From the NCBI RefSeq assembly GCF_000970025.1, contig NZ_CP009528.1, positions 4,017,168-4,081,167 of the forward strand: a stretch of DNA of 64,000 nt, given 5' to 3'. The stretch comes from Methanosarcina barkeri MS (GTDB taxonomy: Archaea; Halobacteriota; Methanosarcinia; Methanosarcinales; Methanosarcinaceae). Positions 1 through 9,737 of this stretch are shown in pieces. Below the pieces are notes generated by a model that did no database searches, was not told the DNA's origin, and worked only from the letters and a program-made list of their open reading frames with translations. Each line of letters opens with the position of its first letter. The first letter of the stretch is position 1. A program made the translations under genes and the position numbers.

Positions 1-1056
1 CAGTATATCTTTACGCATCTCAAGGTCAGGGAGGGGAAAATGAACAATCTCGTCAAAGCGTCTCCAGGCTGCACTATCGAGCATGCGGGGGTGGTTGGTC
101 GCGGCAATAAGAAGAACTCCATGATCCACAAGGCTGATCTCATCTATGGCCTTAAGAAGGGTATTTACTGCTCGCTTAATGGCAGCATTCTCGTCAGACG
201 TTCTTGCTTTTGCTACGAAATCGAGCTCATCTATGAAAAGAATGCAGGGATTCAATTTCTTTGCAAGCAAAAAGACTCTGTCAATATTCTTTGCAGTCTC
301 ACCAAGATACTGATCTGTTATCATGGAGAGTTTGACCTCAACAAACGGGATTGAGAGCCGTTCTGAAAGTGCACGGGCAACCGAGGTCTTTCCGGTTCCA
401 GGAGGACCGACAAACAGGAGTTTTCCGATATCATGCAAGCCGATCTCCCGCAGGTATTCCCTGTACTCGATGGCTTTTGTGATCTTTTCAACTTCGTTCT
501 TCTGTTCCCCGGTGAGCACAAGGTCTCTGACTTTTTGTTTTACATCCTCAGGAGCGATAATAACCGCGAGTTTCAGCATATCTTCGCTTTTGTCCTCTTT
601 CCGAATCTCCGCTATCTTGGACTCTATCCATTCCCTATCGGATTCCTTAGGACTTATTTTCGTCTTTGCAAGCGCATAATTTGCAGCCTCATCCTTTCTT
701 ATTTTTTCAAAGTAATAAGCCAGGACAGGGTTATTTTCAATCCTTTCCTGGGAACCTTCCTGCTTTTCAAACCATTCTGCAGCAAGTTCGAAAGCGCTCA
801 GACGAAGTTCAAAGTGAGACTTGTCAGTATTTATGAAGGGGACGTTCCTTACGATTTTTTCGATATCCTTAAGCCCATACAATTTTTCAATACGAATAAA
901 TGTGGCTGTGATGGGTTTGGGAACTGTTTTTTCTGTGCTACTCCAGTAGTTTTTTCGGATGTTTTTTGGAAGATCATTTACATCCAGTTCTGGATAGCGA
1001 TTATAGATCTCTGCAGTTAGCAGTAGTTCTACGATATCTAATATAGTGCCTGACAT
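1..1056 (-). CDS. AAA family ATPase, C-terminus beyond the window edge
   Basis: An open frame of 352 codons runs from an ATG at 1056 off the left edge, so the protein is partial. A helical, charged N-terminal region of about 200 residues precedes an AAA+ core: Walker A GPPGTGKTS at about residues 217-225, Walker B CILFIDELD some 50 residues later, then AATNHPRMLD and an arginine-finger-like AWRRFDE stretch. This is the architecture of single-ring archaeal AAA ATPases (proteasome-activating or Cdc48-like relatives), but the N-domain is not one I recognise, so the substrate is unknown. It is transcribed away from purC. A large plus-strand open frame on the opposite strand (433-1020) is its antisense shadow. 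Confidence 0.88.
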   Translation of the reverse strand, partial: MSGTILDIVELLLTAEIYNRYPELDVNDLPKNIRKNYWSSTEKTVPKPITATFIRIEKLYGLKDIEKIVRNVPFINTDKSHFELRLSAFELAAEWFEKQEGSQERIENNPVLAYYFEKIRKDEAANYALAKTKISPKESDREWIESKIAEIRKEDKSEDMLKLAVIIAPEDVKQKVRDLVLTGEQKNEVEKITKAIEYREYLREIGLHDIGKLLFVGPPGTGKTSVARALSERLSIPFVEVKLSMITDQYLGETAKNIDRVFLLAKKLNPCILFIDELDFVAKARTSDENAAIKRAVNTLLKAIDEISLVDHGVLLIAATNHPRMLDSAAWRRFDEIVHFPLPDLEMRKDIL

Positions 1057-1533
1057 GTTTTTACCTGTTGCATGCTTGGACTAATCCACTATCAAGTGTT
1101 GGGCACTCAAATGCGGTAAGTTCTTAAATTCGTCTTTAATTTGTTAAACCAAGTAATTGGTTTTCTTCGATGATAAAATTTACGAAGCAGCCGGCAGTAA
1201 AAGGAAAAAAACCGGCTGGAGATGATAACTTTATCTAGCAGAACACATTATCATCTATTCTATCTCTTTCGGGAGTCAAGCATATTTTCGGAAAAAGCAT
1301 TTGCAATCCCGAAAAATGTCTCACTTTCAGAGAGTAATTGTGAATTCTGGAAATAGCTAATTGTCTCCGCGTAGATTTTCGCATCTTAGAGACAATTCAA
1401 TCTATATAGCTTGTTTCTGGGATATCACGGAATTATCAAAACTTCTGCATTATCAGAACTAGTATATTAAAACTATCATTCCTAAGATATCTCTATCTAA
1501 GGAAATCCAGAATTATCCCTAGAGGACCATTGC
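1057..1533. other. Divergent intergenic region, AAA ATPase / purC
   Basis: No credible coding frame. It must hold promoters for both flanking genes. A TATA-like stretch (tagtatattaaaa, about 1461-1473) lies upstream of purC. The purC start is preceded by tagaggacc, a plausible ribosome-binding site. No RNA gene was recognised. Confidence 0.5.
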
Positions 1534-2247
1534 ATGACAAGAGAACAACTCTATTCAGGGAAAGCAAAAACTATCTATAAGACGGATGATCCTGACACCC
1601 TTATTACCGAATTCCGAAACAGTCTGACTGCATTTAACGGAGAAAAGAAAGGGGAAATGGAAAAAAAAGGGTATTATAATGCTCAGATCTCAAAAAAAAT
1701 TTTTGAGATGCTCGAAGCCGAGGGGATAAAGACTCATTTTGTCGAAATGCTTTCTGACATCGATATGCTTGTGAAGAAAGTCGAGATTATAAAAATCGAG
1801 GTCATTGTCAGGAATATTGCCGCAGGTTCGATTACAAAAAGATATCCCATTAAAGAAGGCACGGTTTTCAAGACTCCTGTACTTGTTTTTGACTTCAAAA
1901 ACGATGAGTATGGAGATCCCATGCTAAATGACGATATTGCTCTTGCACTTGGGTTAGCAACACCGGAAGAGCTCGCCACACTCAGGAAATTCGCTCTGAA
2001 AATTAACGAACTGCTTGTGCCCTATCTGGACAAAAAAGGCATTTTACTTCCGGATTTCAAACTAGAATTCGGAAGGAGGAACGGAGAAATCATCCTTGCA
2101 GATGAGATTTCCTGCGATACCTGCCGGTTCTGGGACAAGAAGACCGGTCAGTCAATGGACAAAGATGTCTTTAGATTTGACAAAGGCGATATTTCTAAAG
2201 CTTACGAAGAAGTTGCACGGCGCATAGTGCCCGAAATATTTGAATAA
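1534..2247 (+). CDS. purC: Phosphoribosylaminoimidazole-succinocarboxamide synthase
   Basis: SAICAR synthase of 237 residues joins CAIR and aspartate with ATP hydrolysis in de novo purine synthesis (cytosolic). The N-terminus [15 protein letters not shown] contains the family's conserved GKaK phosphate-binding segment; RNIAAGS and the C-terminal [18 protein letters not shown] are SAICAR-synthase signatures. Length is normal for the short prokaryotic form. The ATG has agaggacc about six bases upstream. The gene stands alone, divergent from the ATPase. Two other purine genes, purL and purH, are in this window but unlinked to it. Confidence 0.97.
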   Translation: MTREQLYSGKAKTIYKTDDPDTLITEFRNSLTAFNGEKKGEMEKKGYYNAQISKKIFEMLEAEGIKTHFVEMLSDIDMLVKKVEIIKIEVIVRNIAAGSITKRYPIKEGTVFKTPVLVFDFKNDEYGDPMLNDDIALALGLATPEELATLRKFALKINELLVPYLDKKGILLPDFKLEFGRRNGEIILADEISCDTCRFWDKKTGQSMDKDVFRFDKGDISKAYEEVARRIVPEIFE

Positions 2248-2348
2248 ACGTGAAAAAAGGTCAGGAAACCTGAATAAGCCGGATAAAAGGCTTTAAAGTT
2301 TTCCTGCCTGCTTATTTTTGTTTTTAAAATATAGTCAGTGATCTATCC

Positions 2349-3572
2349 TTATTTAAAAAAGAAATCCAGAGTCGTTTGAAAACGGAAATCTGAAAGCATC
2401 TTTGCCTGCTGCATCCATTCGGATTTTGGTGTGCTTATCCTACCCGCAAGGTCCGAAACTGCAGCTTCGAGAGAATCGAATTTTTTTGGAGGGTTCCGAA
2501 GAGCTTTTCTCATGCCCTCTCTAACGACCCAAACTCCAAGGGGAGCCCAGTAATCTGGAGTTATCTCCCGAAGTACAAATACCGAGGCTTGCCTTTTGAT
2601 TTCTGTCAGATATTCAAGCACAGGCAGCCGTGAGGCATAATAGCCTCCAGCCAGGGGAGAATAACCTTTTTTTCCATCGTAACTCTCGCTGTCTTCCCCA
2701 ATCCAGCTTGATTCTCCAGACCAGACTGCTTTTGGGAGCCAGATTTCTATAAGTTCGAAGGCATAAGCCTGTGGAAGGATAAGGACTTCAAAATGGTTCC
2801 CGAAATGAGTCCCGCTAAAAAGCTGGATCCCTGAGACCCAGGGAAAGTCCTTTATGCGGTCTGCAAGTTCCTTTCCTGCCATATCATCCACGGCTGTAAT
2901 TGACCAGCGTGTTGGCACGATTTTTCGTTCTTTTCCGAGCAGGCCAATTGAGAACAGGCGAGTAATATGTTCAGCCGGAATATCCCCTTTATAGAGTTCA
3001 AGCACCGCATCTTTTGCCAGGGCGTCAGTGTCGTAGACAAGGTAATCCACTTTTTTCGGAACATTCGGATTTTCTGCAAGTTCAAAGTTTTTGACAAGCC
3101 CTGACGGCCCCATAGGCGTCAGTACGGCATCGAATTTGAGTTCCTGTTTAGGGGCTTTAAAAAACCAGGCTTCGGTATCCACTGGCTTTCTGGAGAGGGC
3201 AAGTTCCTGCGCTTTTACAAGAAGAGGGTTTTCTTTGCTGCGGGCATCCTTTACATGGAAATTTGTGTTTGCCCTGACCATGCGGGAACGCATGGAGATA
3301 ATGTCTTGAATTTGCATGTTTGCCCAGGCTGAGGTATCTTCAAAAACTGAGGCTTCGCTCTCATTTGCCAGAGGGGGAATAAGCGGGCCTGCAGAGACCC
3401 TGGGGTAACCAAAACTTCCGACAAAAACAGCAGGAGGAGATGCTCCAAAAACCGAATCTCCAGAGATTACAGGAGCGATGGACTGAAAAGACTTGAATTT
3501 TTCAAGGATTGGACAACGGAGACGCCCACAAAGTCCCTTTCCTTTACATTTAATACACAGTGTTCCATTCAC
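2349..3572 (-). CDS. nreA: DNA repair protein NreA, zinc finger and PCNA-binding tail
   Basis: A 407-residue member of the archaeal Nre family, implicated in repair of alkylation or crosslink damage in haloarchaea. The N-terminus has a four-cysteine zinc site (C6, C9, C15, C20). The very C-terminus reads QTTLDFFFK, a textbook PIP box (Q-x-x-L-x-x-F-F, residues 399-406), so it should bind the PCNA sliding clamp. The start overlaps the stop of the upstream HTH gene by four bases (ATGA), indicating translational coupling and a shared message. The enzymatic role of the family is unclear; the assignment to Nre rests on the conserved AVFVGSFGYP motif, the zinc finger and the tail. Confidence 0.9.
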   Translation of the reverse strand: MNGTLCIKCKGKGLCGRLRCPILEKFKSFQSIAPVISGDSVFGASPPAVFVGSFGYPRVSAGPLIPPLANESEASVFEDTSAWANMQIQDIISMRSRMVRANTNFHVKDARSKENPLLVKAQELALSRKPVDTEAWFFKAPKQELKFDAVLTPMGPSGLVKNFELAENPNVPKKVDYLVYDTDALAKDAVLELYKGDIPAEHITRLFSIGLLGKERKIVPTRWSITAVDDMAGKELADRIKDFPWVSGIQLFSGTHFGNHFEVLILPQAYAFELIEIWLPKAVWSGESSWIGEDSESYDGKKGYSPLAGGYYASRLPVLEYLTEIKRQASVFVLREITPDYWAPLGVWVVREGMRKALRNPPKKFDSLEAAVSDLAGRISTPKSEWMQQAKMLSDFRFQTTLDFFFK

Positions 3573-3934
3573 TTTAAATCCGTATCCTCGCAGATGATAC
3601 AGGCTTTAGCTTCAGGAGCGTTCTTGTATAGCCAGCCGGATTTCTGAACAAACCTGCAAACGTTGCACATGCCATCTACCTTTTCCTGAGAGGATAGGTC
3701 TTTATTTAGAAGCACTAATGCAAATTTCCGAATTTCGTTCTGAGTCTCCTCGGAAAAATCAACTTCAGCCCCACGTTTTTCACTCACGTACTGGGATACC
3801 GCAGCCCTTGAAAGCTCCAGGATGTCCGCTACATCCTGCTGCGTGCACCCATGCTCAAAGATCATTGTTCTGGAAAGTTCTGCCCTAATTGCGGGCAAGA
3901 CTTTCTGTACCATAATTTCACATGTTGTTTTCAT
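3569..3934 (-). CDS. HTH transcriptional regulator (COG2522-like) with zinc-ribbon cysteines
   Basis: About 121 residues. The N-terminal CEIMVQKVLPAIRAELSR block followed by QQDVADILELSRAAVSQYVS is a clear helix-turn-helix of the archaeal COG2522 type. A C-terminal CNVC and CIIC pair suggests a bound metal. I place the start at the ATG at 3934 because family members begin shortly before the CEI-VLPAIRA block; an in-frame ATG at 3952 would add six residues. The gene is upstream of and coupled to nreA by an ATGA overlap. Whether it controls nreA is inference. Homologues are sometimes fused to ThiN, but no thiamine gene lies nearby. Confidence 0.85.
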   Translation of the reverse strand: MKTTCEIMVQKVLPAIRAELSRTMIFEHGCTQQDVADILELSRAAVSQYVSEKRGAEVDFSEETQNEIRKFALVLLNKDLSSQEKVDGMCNVCRFVQKSGWLYKNAPEAKACIICEDTDLK

Positions 3935-4185
3935 GGGAGACCAACACCACATAAATCAGGTAAATTTTGAGAGATTCTCTTAACCAGGATTACATCCATA
4001 AATTTATCAATTAGTTAGATATCCATATACTTTTGCTTTTTGAGTAGAAGTATCTCTTAATTTACCCAAAACGCATGCTATTTAAATACTGACAAAAATA
4101 TAGTAATTCCAGACCTGAAAAGTTATTGCTAAATAATATTATTGCTATTTCTCAGACCCGGTTTATTCCTGAACCTCGTCAGGAT

Positions 4186-4494
4186 TTAGTTTTTGATTTG
4201 TTCAGCAGAGAAACCCTTTTCCATGAGGACTTCTTTCATGCGGGCCAGGTGATTACCCTGAAGTTCCACAGTATTTCCCTTTACCGTACCGCCGCATGCA
4301 AACTTTGATTTAAGATAAGTGGACAGTTCATGAAGATCTATTTCACTTGCGTCGAAACCTTCTACAACGGTAACTTCTTTGCCGTATCTTCTTCTATTTA
4401 CTTTCACAGTAATTCTCTGTTGCTCTTTTGCAACTTCTTCGCAAATGCAAAGTTCTTTTGGAAGCCCACATACTGGGCACATTCCGCTGCTCAT
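4186..4494 (-). CDS. Translation initiation factor aIF1 (SUI1 family)
   Basis: A 102-residue SUI1-fold protein that in archaea binds the small ribosomal subunit near the P site and governs start-codon fidelity. The N-terminus carries a zinc-knuckle-like cysteine set (CPVC then CIC, residues 6-18). The core has [20 protein letters not shown] and [19 protein letters not shown], both diagnostic of SUI1/eIF1. Length fits the archaeal family. The gene is monocistronic here, with AT-rich promoter DNA on its 5' side. Some archaea carry two SUI1 paralogues, so it could be the accessory copy. Confidence 0.95.
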   Translation of the reverse strand: MSSGMCPVCGLPKELCICEEVAKEQQRITVKVNRRRYGKEVTVVEGFDASEIDLHELSTYLKSKFACGGTVKGNTVELQGNHLARMKEVLMEKGFSAEQIKN

Positions 4495-5063
4495 TTGTTG
4501 GTATATCCTCCGAATTTGTAATCATTGTATATGTAACTTACATCTAAAAATAACTAGATAGATATAAAGTACTTATCAATGAAGGTATTAAAGCCTAATG
4601 GTATTTTACAGGCACTTTATATTGAATTTCAGTTACTAGCCCGAAACTCTTGACAATATAAAAAGCCAATCAGAGCTTTAGTATTGTTTAATTTTTTTAT
4701 ATATTAATATATTCATTTGTAATGTTAGTTTTATAATGTTTACTTATAGAGTAAATTTAACAACATGATCATTGGTGAATAATACAGATCATTACAAACT
4801 GCAAGTGAAAAAGCTGGGTATCTGAAAGGAATTCAAAATATTAACGCTTTGGGAAAGGATCTACGCCGAAAAATCAAAGAGCTGAGAAAGCTAAAAAAGC
4901 TTAAAATACCTGATTTTGCCGGAAAAAGCCTTTCATACCAGCGACAAGTTAGATATATCTTGAATTTCATCTCTTTCTATAACCTGCTATCACATATATA
5001 TGCACTTCTATTATATAAATATAGCAGTATAAAAGTATTATACTAATAAATCGGGGGCACCTG
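4495..5063. other. AT-rich intergenic region between aIF1 and a winged-helix gene
   Basis: Very AT-rich with several TATA-like tracts (for example tttatatattaatatat near 4697). A 65-codon plus frame beginning near 4849 is lysine- and tyrosine-rich and has no ribosome-binding site; I do not call it a gene. Nothing else is recognisable. Confidence 0.45.
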
Positions 5064-5312
5064 ATGAACGAATTGAACGATTTAATAGGTTTTGTAAACG
5101 GAAACAGTATAAGGCAAAAAGTGCTCTCCTTACTTTCCTCAAAAGGAGAAATGGAAGGAAAAAGAGTATCAAAAACCCTGAGAGTTGCACATCCCACCAT
5201 TGCAAAAACTCTCGATGAACTTGAACAGAAGGAATTAATTACAAAAAAGGAAGAAATGTACTCCCTTACCGAATCTGGAATAAAAGTGGAAAAAATGATC
5301 CAGCAAATATAA
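5064..5312 (+). CDS. Small winged-helix transcriptional regulator
   Basis: 82 residues, essentially one winged-helix domain. RQKVLSLLSSKGEMEGKRVS is helix 1-2, RVAHPTIAKTLDELEQKELI is the recognition helix, and EEMYSLTESGIKVEKM forms the wing and last helix. The fold resembles archaeal MarR/ArsR-type minimal regulators, with no ligand domain and no metal-binding cysteines. A GGGGG stretch eight bases before the ATG serves as the ribosome-binding site. It is flanked by gene-free DNA on both sides, so the target is unknown; autoregulation through the AT-rich upstream region is possible. Confidence 0.82.
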   Translation: MNELNDLIGFVNGNSIRQKVLSLLSSKGEMEGKRVSKTLRVAHPTIAKTLDELEQKELITKKEEMYSLTESGIKVEKMIQQI

Positions 5313-6030
5313 TTTTAACATATTTCTTTCATCCACTTTATTTTAAATCTTTTTATCCTTAGCTTATTCCAAAATCGATTTCATACTCAATAAAACCGAT
5401 TTTATTCTCAATCAGTAAAAATTTCAAGATCATTTTTCAGAAAGAAGCCTCAATTGATCGATCATAATATGCAACTCAGAAAAATAACCTTGAACCCTGT
5501 ATCAATGATCATCATCTTCTTTTCATCCAGTATGATATTCGTGAAAAAATGCAAGAGTAGAAAGCTTGCTATAAGATTTAATAGTCACAGAAATCCAGAA
5601 AGAATGAAAAAACTCTATCCTGTAATTCAACTTTCTTGGTTCAGTTCAACATCTTTATTGTAATTCAATACTCTTATGCGTAACCGTTGACTCGTTTGAT
5701 CACGTCGTTTCAAGGGGCTTTTCGGTCAAGCCTTTTTTAAAAAGGGTTGTACCACAACCGTTACGATGTTGATCTCGTCGTTGCTATGATTTTTCGATAA
5801 AACCTTTTCCTAAAAGGTTTTCGGTCAAGCTTTTATTAAAAGGCTTGCTGTCAAGCAGTTTTTTGAAAAGACTTGAGTTAGAAATATTTATTTAATTCTT
5901 ATCCCTTTATTGCGGCATAAACTGTTAACGCTAATACTGAAACTCTTGAATTTAAGGGAATAATCAATTCTATTAAGAAAAAACCAGAGCTTCGGCATCC
6001 AAAAAAGGACTAAGTATCAGAGGCAAGGCA
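5313..6030. other. Intergenic region with hairpin-rich dispersed repeat
   Basis: About 700 bases without a supported gene. From about 5710 to 5880 it is made of related short hairpins built on cggtcaagcttttt / aaaaaggcttg-type words, including the perfect inverted repeat described separately. The same word family recurs at 31441-31476. The promoter of purL must lie in the last 150 bases; a 69-codon plus frame at 5454 has no coding signature. Confidence 0.5.
5799..5821. repeat. Perfect 10-bp inverted repeat inside a dispersed element
   Basis: AAAACCTTTT and AAAAGGTTTT face each other across a three-base loop. Neighbouring copies of ggtcaagcttttatt and ggtcaagccttttt indicate a degenerate family of short hairpins. 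Either a transcription terminator cluster or a small dispersed repeat. Confidence 0.7.
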
Positions 6031-8178
6031 ATGTTACCTGAAGAAGACCTTAAGATTATTAAAAAAGAACTGGGGCGAGAGCCCACCCTGGTAGAACAGG
6101 GCTGCTTTTTAAACTTATGGAGCGAACACTGTTCCTACCGCTCAAGTGCTCCTCTCCTGAAAACTTTTACCAGTAAGGGCGAAAACGTAATTATTGGCCC
6201 TGGGGACGATGCTGCAATTATAAAATTTGATGATGGCTATGTACTTGCCATAGGTATGGAAAGCCATAACCACCCTTCATATGTCGACCCCTACAACGGA
6301 GCTGCTACAGGTATAGGAGGCATCGTAAGAGATATAATCTCCATGGGAGCCCGACCAATAGCCCTTATGGACCCACTTTATTTCGGGCCTCTGGACACTC
6401 CAAAAAATATGTTTCTCTTTGAACAGATAATTAAGGGAATTGCAGGGTATGGAAACTGCATAGGAGTGCCAGTGGTCAATGGTGAGACTTTCTTTGACCG
6501 AAAATACAGTGGAAACCCTCTTGTAAATGTTGTTGCAGTAGGGCTCTGCCGGGAAGATGAGGTCATAACTGCCCGCTCCCAGAAAGCCGGAAACAAACTT
6601 GTGCTCGCAGGCTCCAGCACAGGAAAAGACGGACTTGGAGGAGCTTCCTTTGCATCCAGGGACCTTTCCGAATCAGCCGAAGCCGAAGACCGCCCAAGCG
6701 TCCAGGTGGGAGATCCGTATACTGAAAAGCTCGTAATCGAAATGACACTGGAAGCCATGGAAAAGGGTTATATAAAATCCTGCAAAGACCTGGGAGCCGC
6801 CGGTCTTGGAGGAGCAAGCGCGGAACTGGCTGCAAAGGGAGGACTTGGAGCCTATATTATTGCAGATGCCGTGACCCAGCGCGAACCCAATATGAATGCT
6901 TATGAAATCCTGCTTGCAGAATCTCAGGAGCGCATGGTCTTTGAAGTAGCTCCTGAAGACGTTGATGCCGTACTTGCTCTGGTAGCAAAGTACGACCTTA
7001 ATGGGGCCGTAGTTGGATACTTAACAGAGAAACCAAACTACACGGTTGAGTTCAAAGGGGAAGTCGTTGTAGATATTCCAATTGATTTCCTGACAGGTGG
7101 AGCTCCGACCTGTGAGAAATCCTCAGTAGCTCCTGTTCCTCAGGTTGAAGAAAGTAAAGCCCCCGAAACTCCGGAAGACCTTAAGGCAGCCTTCCTGAAA
7201 GTTATCTCTTCCTACAATATTGCCTCAAAAGAATGGATCTACAGGCAGTACGACCATGAAGTCCAGTTAAGAACAATTGTCAAACCCGGAGAAGACGCTG
7301 GCGTGCTCAAAATAACTGATAAAAAAGGACTCGTACTTTCCTGCGGCTGCCAGCCAAGAGCTACCCTTCTTGACCCCTATAACGGAGGAAAGAATATAGT
7401 AATTGAAAACGTCATGAACCTTGCAGTAAAAGGGGCTGAAGGGCTTGCGATTGTAAACTGCCTGAATTTTGGGAACCCGGATCGTCCGGAAATCTACTGG
7501 CAACTCAAAAACTCCGTACTTGGGCTTGGAGATGGGGCAAGGGAGCTCTCAATTCCAGTCGTGGGAGGAAATGTTTCCCTGTATAACGAAAGCGATGAAT
7601 TTAAGACCGCAATTATCCCAACCCCTTCAATAGGAATAATAGGGAAAGTCAACCTTGAGACTCCTCTTCCTTCAAGCTTCTTTGCAAAATCCGGAGACAC
7701 CATCATCCTGGTAGGAGAGACAACTGCAGATATGGGAGGTTCCGAATACTATGCCTGTTTAGAGGCCCAGAATGCCGGAAAAGTTCCTTCTGTCCCGAAA
7801 AATGCTCCTGAGATAATAAAAGCCGTAATCAAAGCTGCAAGGAGCGGAAAACTCAGCTCGGCACACGACCTGTCCCTTGGAGGAATTGCCGCAGGACTTG
7901 CGAAGATGTGCAAGAACTACGGTGCAAAAGTAGACCTGAGTGAAGTTTCAGAATTAAAAGCTGAGGAACTATTATTTTCAGAAGCTCCAGCAAGAGCTTT
8001 ACTTGCTACAGGCGAACCAGAGGCTGTACTTGAAATCCTCAAAGATGTGCCTCATATGATAATCGGCAAAGTCGAAGGCAATTCCCTTGAAGTAAAAGGA
8101 AAAGACTTCGAGATTTCCCTCTCCCTCAAAGAAATCTCCGACGCACACAGCAGCCTGACAAGGTTTATGATGAGATAA
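6031..8178 (+). CDS. purL: Phosphoribosylformylglycinamidine synthase subunit II
   Basis: A 715-residue small-type PurL, the synthetase subunit that works with PurQ and PurS to convert FGAR to FGAM with ATP and glutamine-derived ammonia. The N-terminal linker motif [12 protein letters not shown] is the family signature, followed by GPGDDAAI (first nucleotide site), [20 protein letters not shown] and, in the second half, [19 protein letters not shown]. Length matches stand-alone small PurL rather than the fused 1300-residue form. purQ and purS are not in the window, so the complex is encoded at separated loci. The start ATG follows agaggcaaggca. Confidence 0.97.
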   Translation: MLPEEDLKIIKKELGREPTLVEQGCFLNLWSEHCSYRSSAPLLKTFTSKGENVIIGPGDDAAIIKFDDGYVLAIGMESHNHPSYVDPYNGAATGIGGIVRDIISMGARPIALMDPLYFGPLDTPKNMFLFEQIIKGIAGYGNCIGVPVVNGETFFDRKYSGNPLVNVVAVGLCREDEVITARSQKAGNKLVLAGSSTGKDGLGGASFASRDLSESAEAEDRPSVQVGDPYTEKLVIEMTLEAMEKGYIKSCKDLGAAGLGGASAELAAKGGLGAYIIADAVTQREPNMNAYEILLAESQERMVFEVAPEDVDAVLALVAKYDLNGAVVGYLTEKPNYTVEFKGEVVVDIPIDFLTGGAPTCEKSSVAPVPQVEESKAPETPEDLKAAFLKVISSYNIASKEWIYRQYDHEVQLRTIVKPGEDAGVLKITDKKGLVLSCGCQPRATLLDPYNGGKNIVIENVMNLAVKGAEGLAIVNCLNFGNPDRPEIYWQLKNSVLGLGDGARELSIPVVGGNVSLYNESDEFKTAIIPTPSIGIIGKVNLETPLPSSFFAKSGDTIILVGETTADMGGSEYYACLEAQNAGKVPSVPKNAPEIIKAVIKAARSGKLSSAHDLSLGGIAAGLAKMCKNYGAKVDLSEVSELKAEELLFSEAPARALLATGEPEAVLEILKDVPHMIIGKVEGNSLEVKGKDFEISLSLKEISDAHSSLTRFMMR

Positions 8179-8600
8179 AGTCCCCGAATTTCTTCACCCG
8201 AGTTCCGTCACCCGAGTTCCGTCACCCGAGTCCCGTCTCGGGAGGACGGTGCCCTTTTCGCTTCGCTCAAGAGGGCTGAGAAATATTGTAAATAAGTTTC
8301 ACGTAAATAAGTTTCACTCAAGTGAAATAACTTACAAAGCTGCGGTTTTTTCGCCCATGCCTTGTTTTTGGAAGCATGAGACTTTCTTTGCTTCCAAGAG
8401 ATTTTCTTTGCTTCCAATTTAGATGGAATCCCATTCTATCTTACCTTTTAATTTGTTTTTAATTTAAGTTGTTCTTTTTACCCTTGAGTTATTATCAGTA
8501 TTTTCTGATTCCTTGCAAGTTCAGGTTTGGGCATAAAAAATAGTTTTGAGTTAACCAAAACAATAGTTTTTAGTAGGTTTCCGCACTAGAATACTGTGTT
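8179..8600. other. Intergenic region packed with short direct repeats
   Basis: Besides the 14-bp repeat listed separately, it holds a 15-bp duplication gtaaataagtttcac (8288-8317), an inverted repeat TTTCACT/AGTGAAA (8312-8327) and two copies of a tttctttgcttccaa-type word near 8380-8418. No open frame has coding character. It supplies the 5' region of the alpha-glucan operon. Confidence 0.5.
8194..8235. repeat. Three tandem 14-bp repeats after purL
   Basis: Unit tcacccgagttccg occurs three times head to tail (third copy has one substitution, gtcccg). It begins about 15 bases after the purL stop codon and is followed by a cccgtctcggg palindrome. Confidence 0.85.
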
Positions 8601-9737
8601 ATGAAAGCTGTATGCATCTGTATGGGAGTGCATCTGCCTTACAGTCCTAAGTGGTACTGGCCTGTAGAGGGATTTTTCGGGGTGCCTGAAATGGACCGGT
8701 ATTTTGACCGGAATAGTATTTTTTCAAAATTTTTAAAAACAAGCCGACAGTTTTTACGTCTTAATGATCTGATTATGGAGTCCATAGAAAGAGGAGGAAA
8801 ATATTCCTTTGATCTATCCGGACCATTCCTTGGACAGTGTAGATGGGACCCCGAACTTCTCGAATCATTCCGTGAATTTGGGGAAAATGGAGGCGTAGAA
8901 TTCACAGGGAGCTGCAGTTATCACTCCCTGAGTTCGCTATATCCCGATCTTTCCTGGTTTAAGGAAGAAGTGCTCATGTACAGGGAAATGCTTCGGGAAT
9001 TACTGGATATTACCCCTAAAACCTTCGTAAACACAGAGCTTCTGTACACCGAAAGAGTAGAGAAGATTCTTACCGACCTGGGTTATAACTGTCTTATCGC
9101 CGAGGGGTCCAGGAACCTCATGAACGGATATGACCCTGTACATGTCTTTGAGAACCATCTTCCGACTTTGTTGAGGCATATAAACCTTAGCGAAGACCTT
9201 GAACTGCGCTTTTCGGAAAAAAACTGGCAAGGCTATCCTCTTATTCCGGAAAAGTTTGCAGACTGGATTGCCAGCATGGAAGGTGATATCCTGACTCTTT
9301 ATTTTAATTATACAAGCCTCTGCTTTCACTACAGAAACAAAAGTATGATAGACGATTTTATCAGGATGCTTCCAGAAGCCTTAAAGTCCAGAGGCATTGA
9401 CATGCTCACACCTTCTGAGGCTGTCAGGAGATTTGAACCCTTAAAACTTCCTACCCTGGGAACAGAACAGACAATCCGATATGGAATAAATAATGCATTA
9501 GGTAACCATGCTCAGCAGCTTTACCTGCGAGAACTGGTAAGAATTGAAGAGGAACTCTCAGGGCTTAAAGAAAATAAAAACTATCGAGAACTTAAACATA
9601 TATTCGGTTATCTTCAGCAGAGTGAAATCTTTTTTTCTATGAATTCTGAGAATCTCAGGGAAGGATATGAAAGAGCTGTCAATTACTTTTCCATCCTGTC
9701 CGATTTCAGGAGAGCTGTGCTGGAGGAGGGAGCATGA
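8601..9737 (+). CDS. GH57-family protein, probably catalytically inactive paralogue
   Basis: 378 residues and homologous along its length to the next gene. It retains the GH57 fold landmarks: FDLSGPFLGQC, the YHSLSSLYPDL block and NTELLYTE with the nucleophile-position glutamate E146. Motif 4, which supplies the catalytic aspartate, is changed: YFNYTSLCFHY stands where the neighbour has FMDYETFGEHQ, so the general acid D is N236 and the following E is T238. Motif 1 reads HLP instead of HQP. I therefore infer a pseudoenzyme, perhaps a glucan-binding or regulatory partner. It is first in a four-gene operon and overlaps the next start by four bases (ATGA). Start chosen at the only ATG before the conserved GVHLPY. 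Confidence 0.88.
   Translation: MKAVCICMGVHLPYSPKWYWPVEGFFGVPEMDRYFDRNSIFSKFLKTSRQFLRLNDLIMESIERGGKYSFDLSGPFLGQCRWDPELLESFREFGENGGVEFTGSCSYHSLSSLYPDLSWFKEEVLMYREMLRELLDITPKTFVNTELLYTERVEKILTDLGYNCLIAEGSRNLMNGYDPVHVFENHLPTLLRHINLSEDLELRFSEKNWQGYPLIPEKFADWIASMEGDILTLYFNYTSLCFHYRNKSMIDDFIRMLPEALKSRGIDMLTPSEAVRRFEPLKLPTLGTEQTIRYGINNALGNHAQQLYLRELVRIEEELSGLKENKNYRELKHIFGYLQQSEIFFSMNSENLREGYERAVNYFSILSDFRRAVLEEGA

Noticed and set aside
433-1020. 195-codon plus-strand frame at the left edge
   Set aside because: It lies antisense to an unbroken AAA ATPase frame with clear Walker motifs; its own translation has no recognisable domain.
4849-5046. 65-codon lysine-rich frame before the winged-helix gene
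   Set aside because: No ATG or ribosome-binding site and low-complexity composition in AT-rich DNA.
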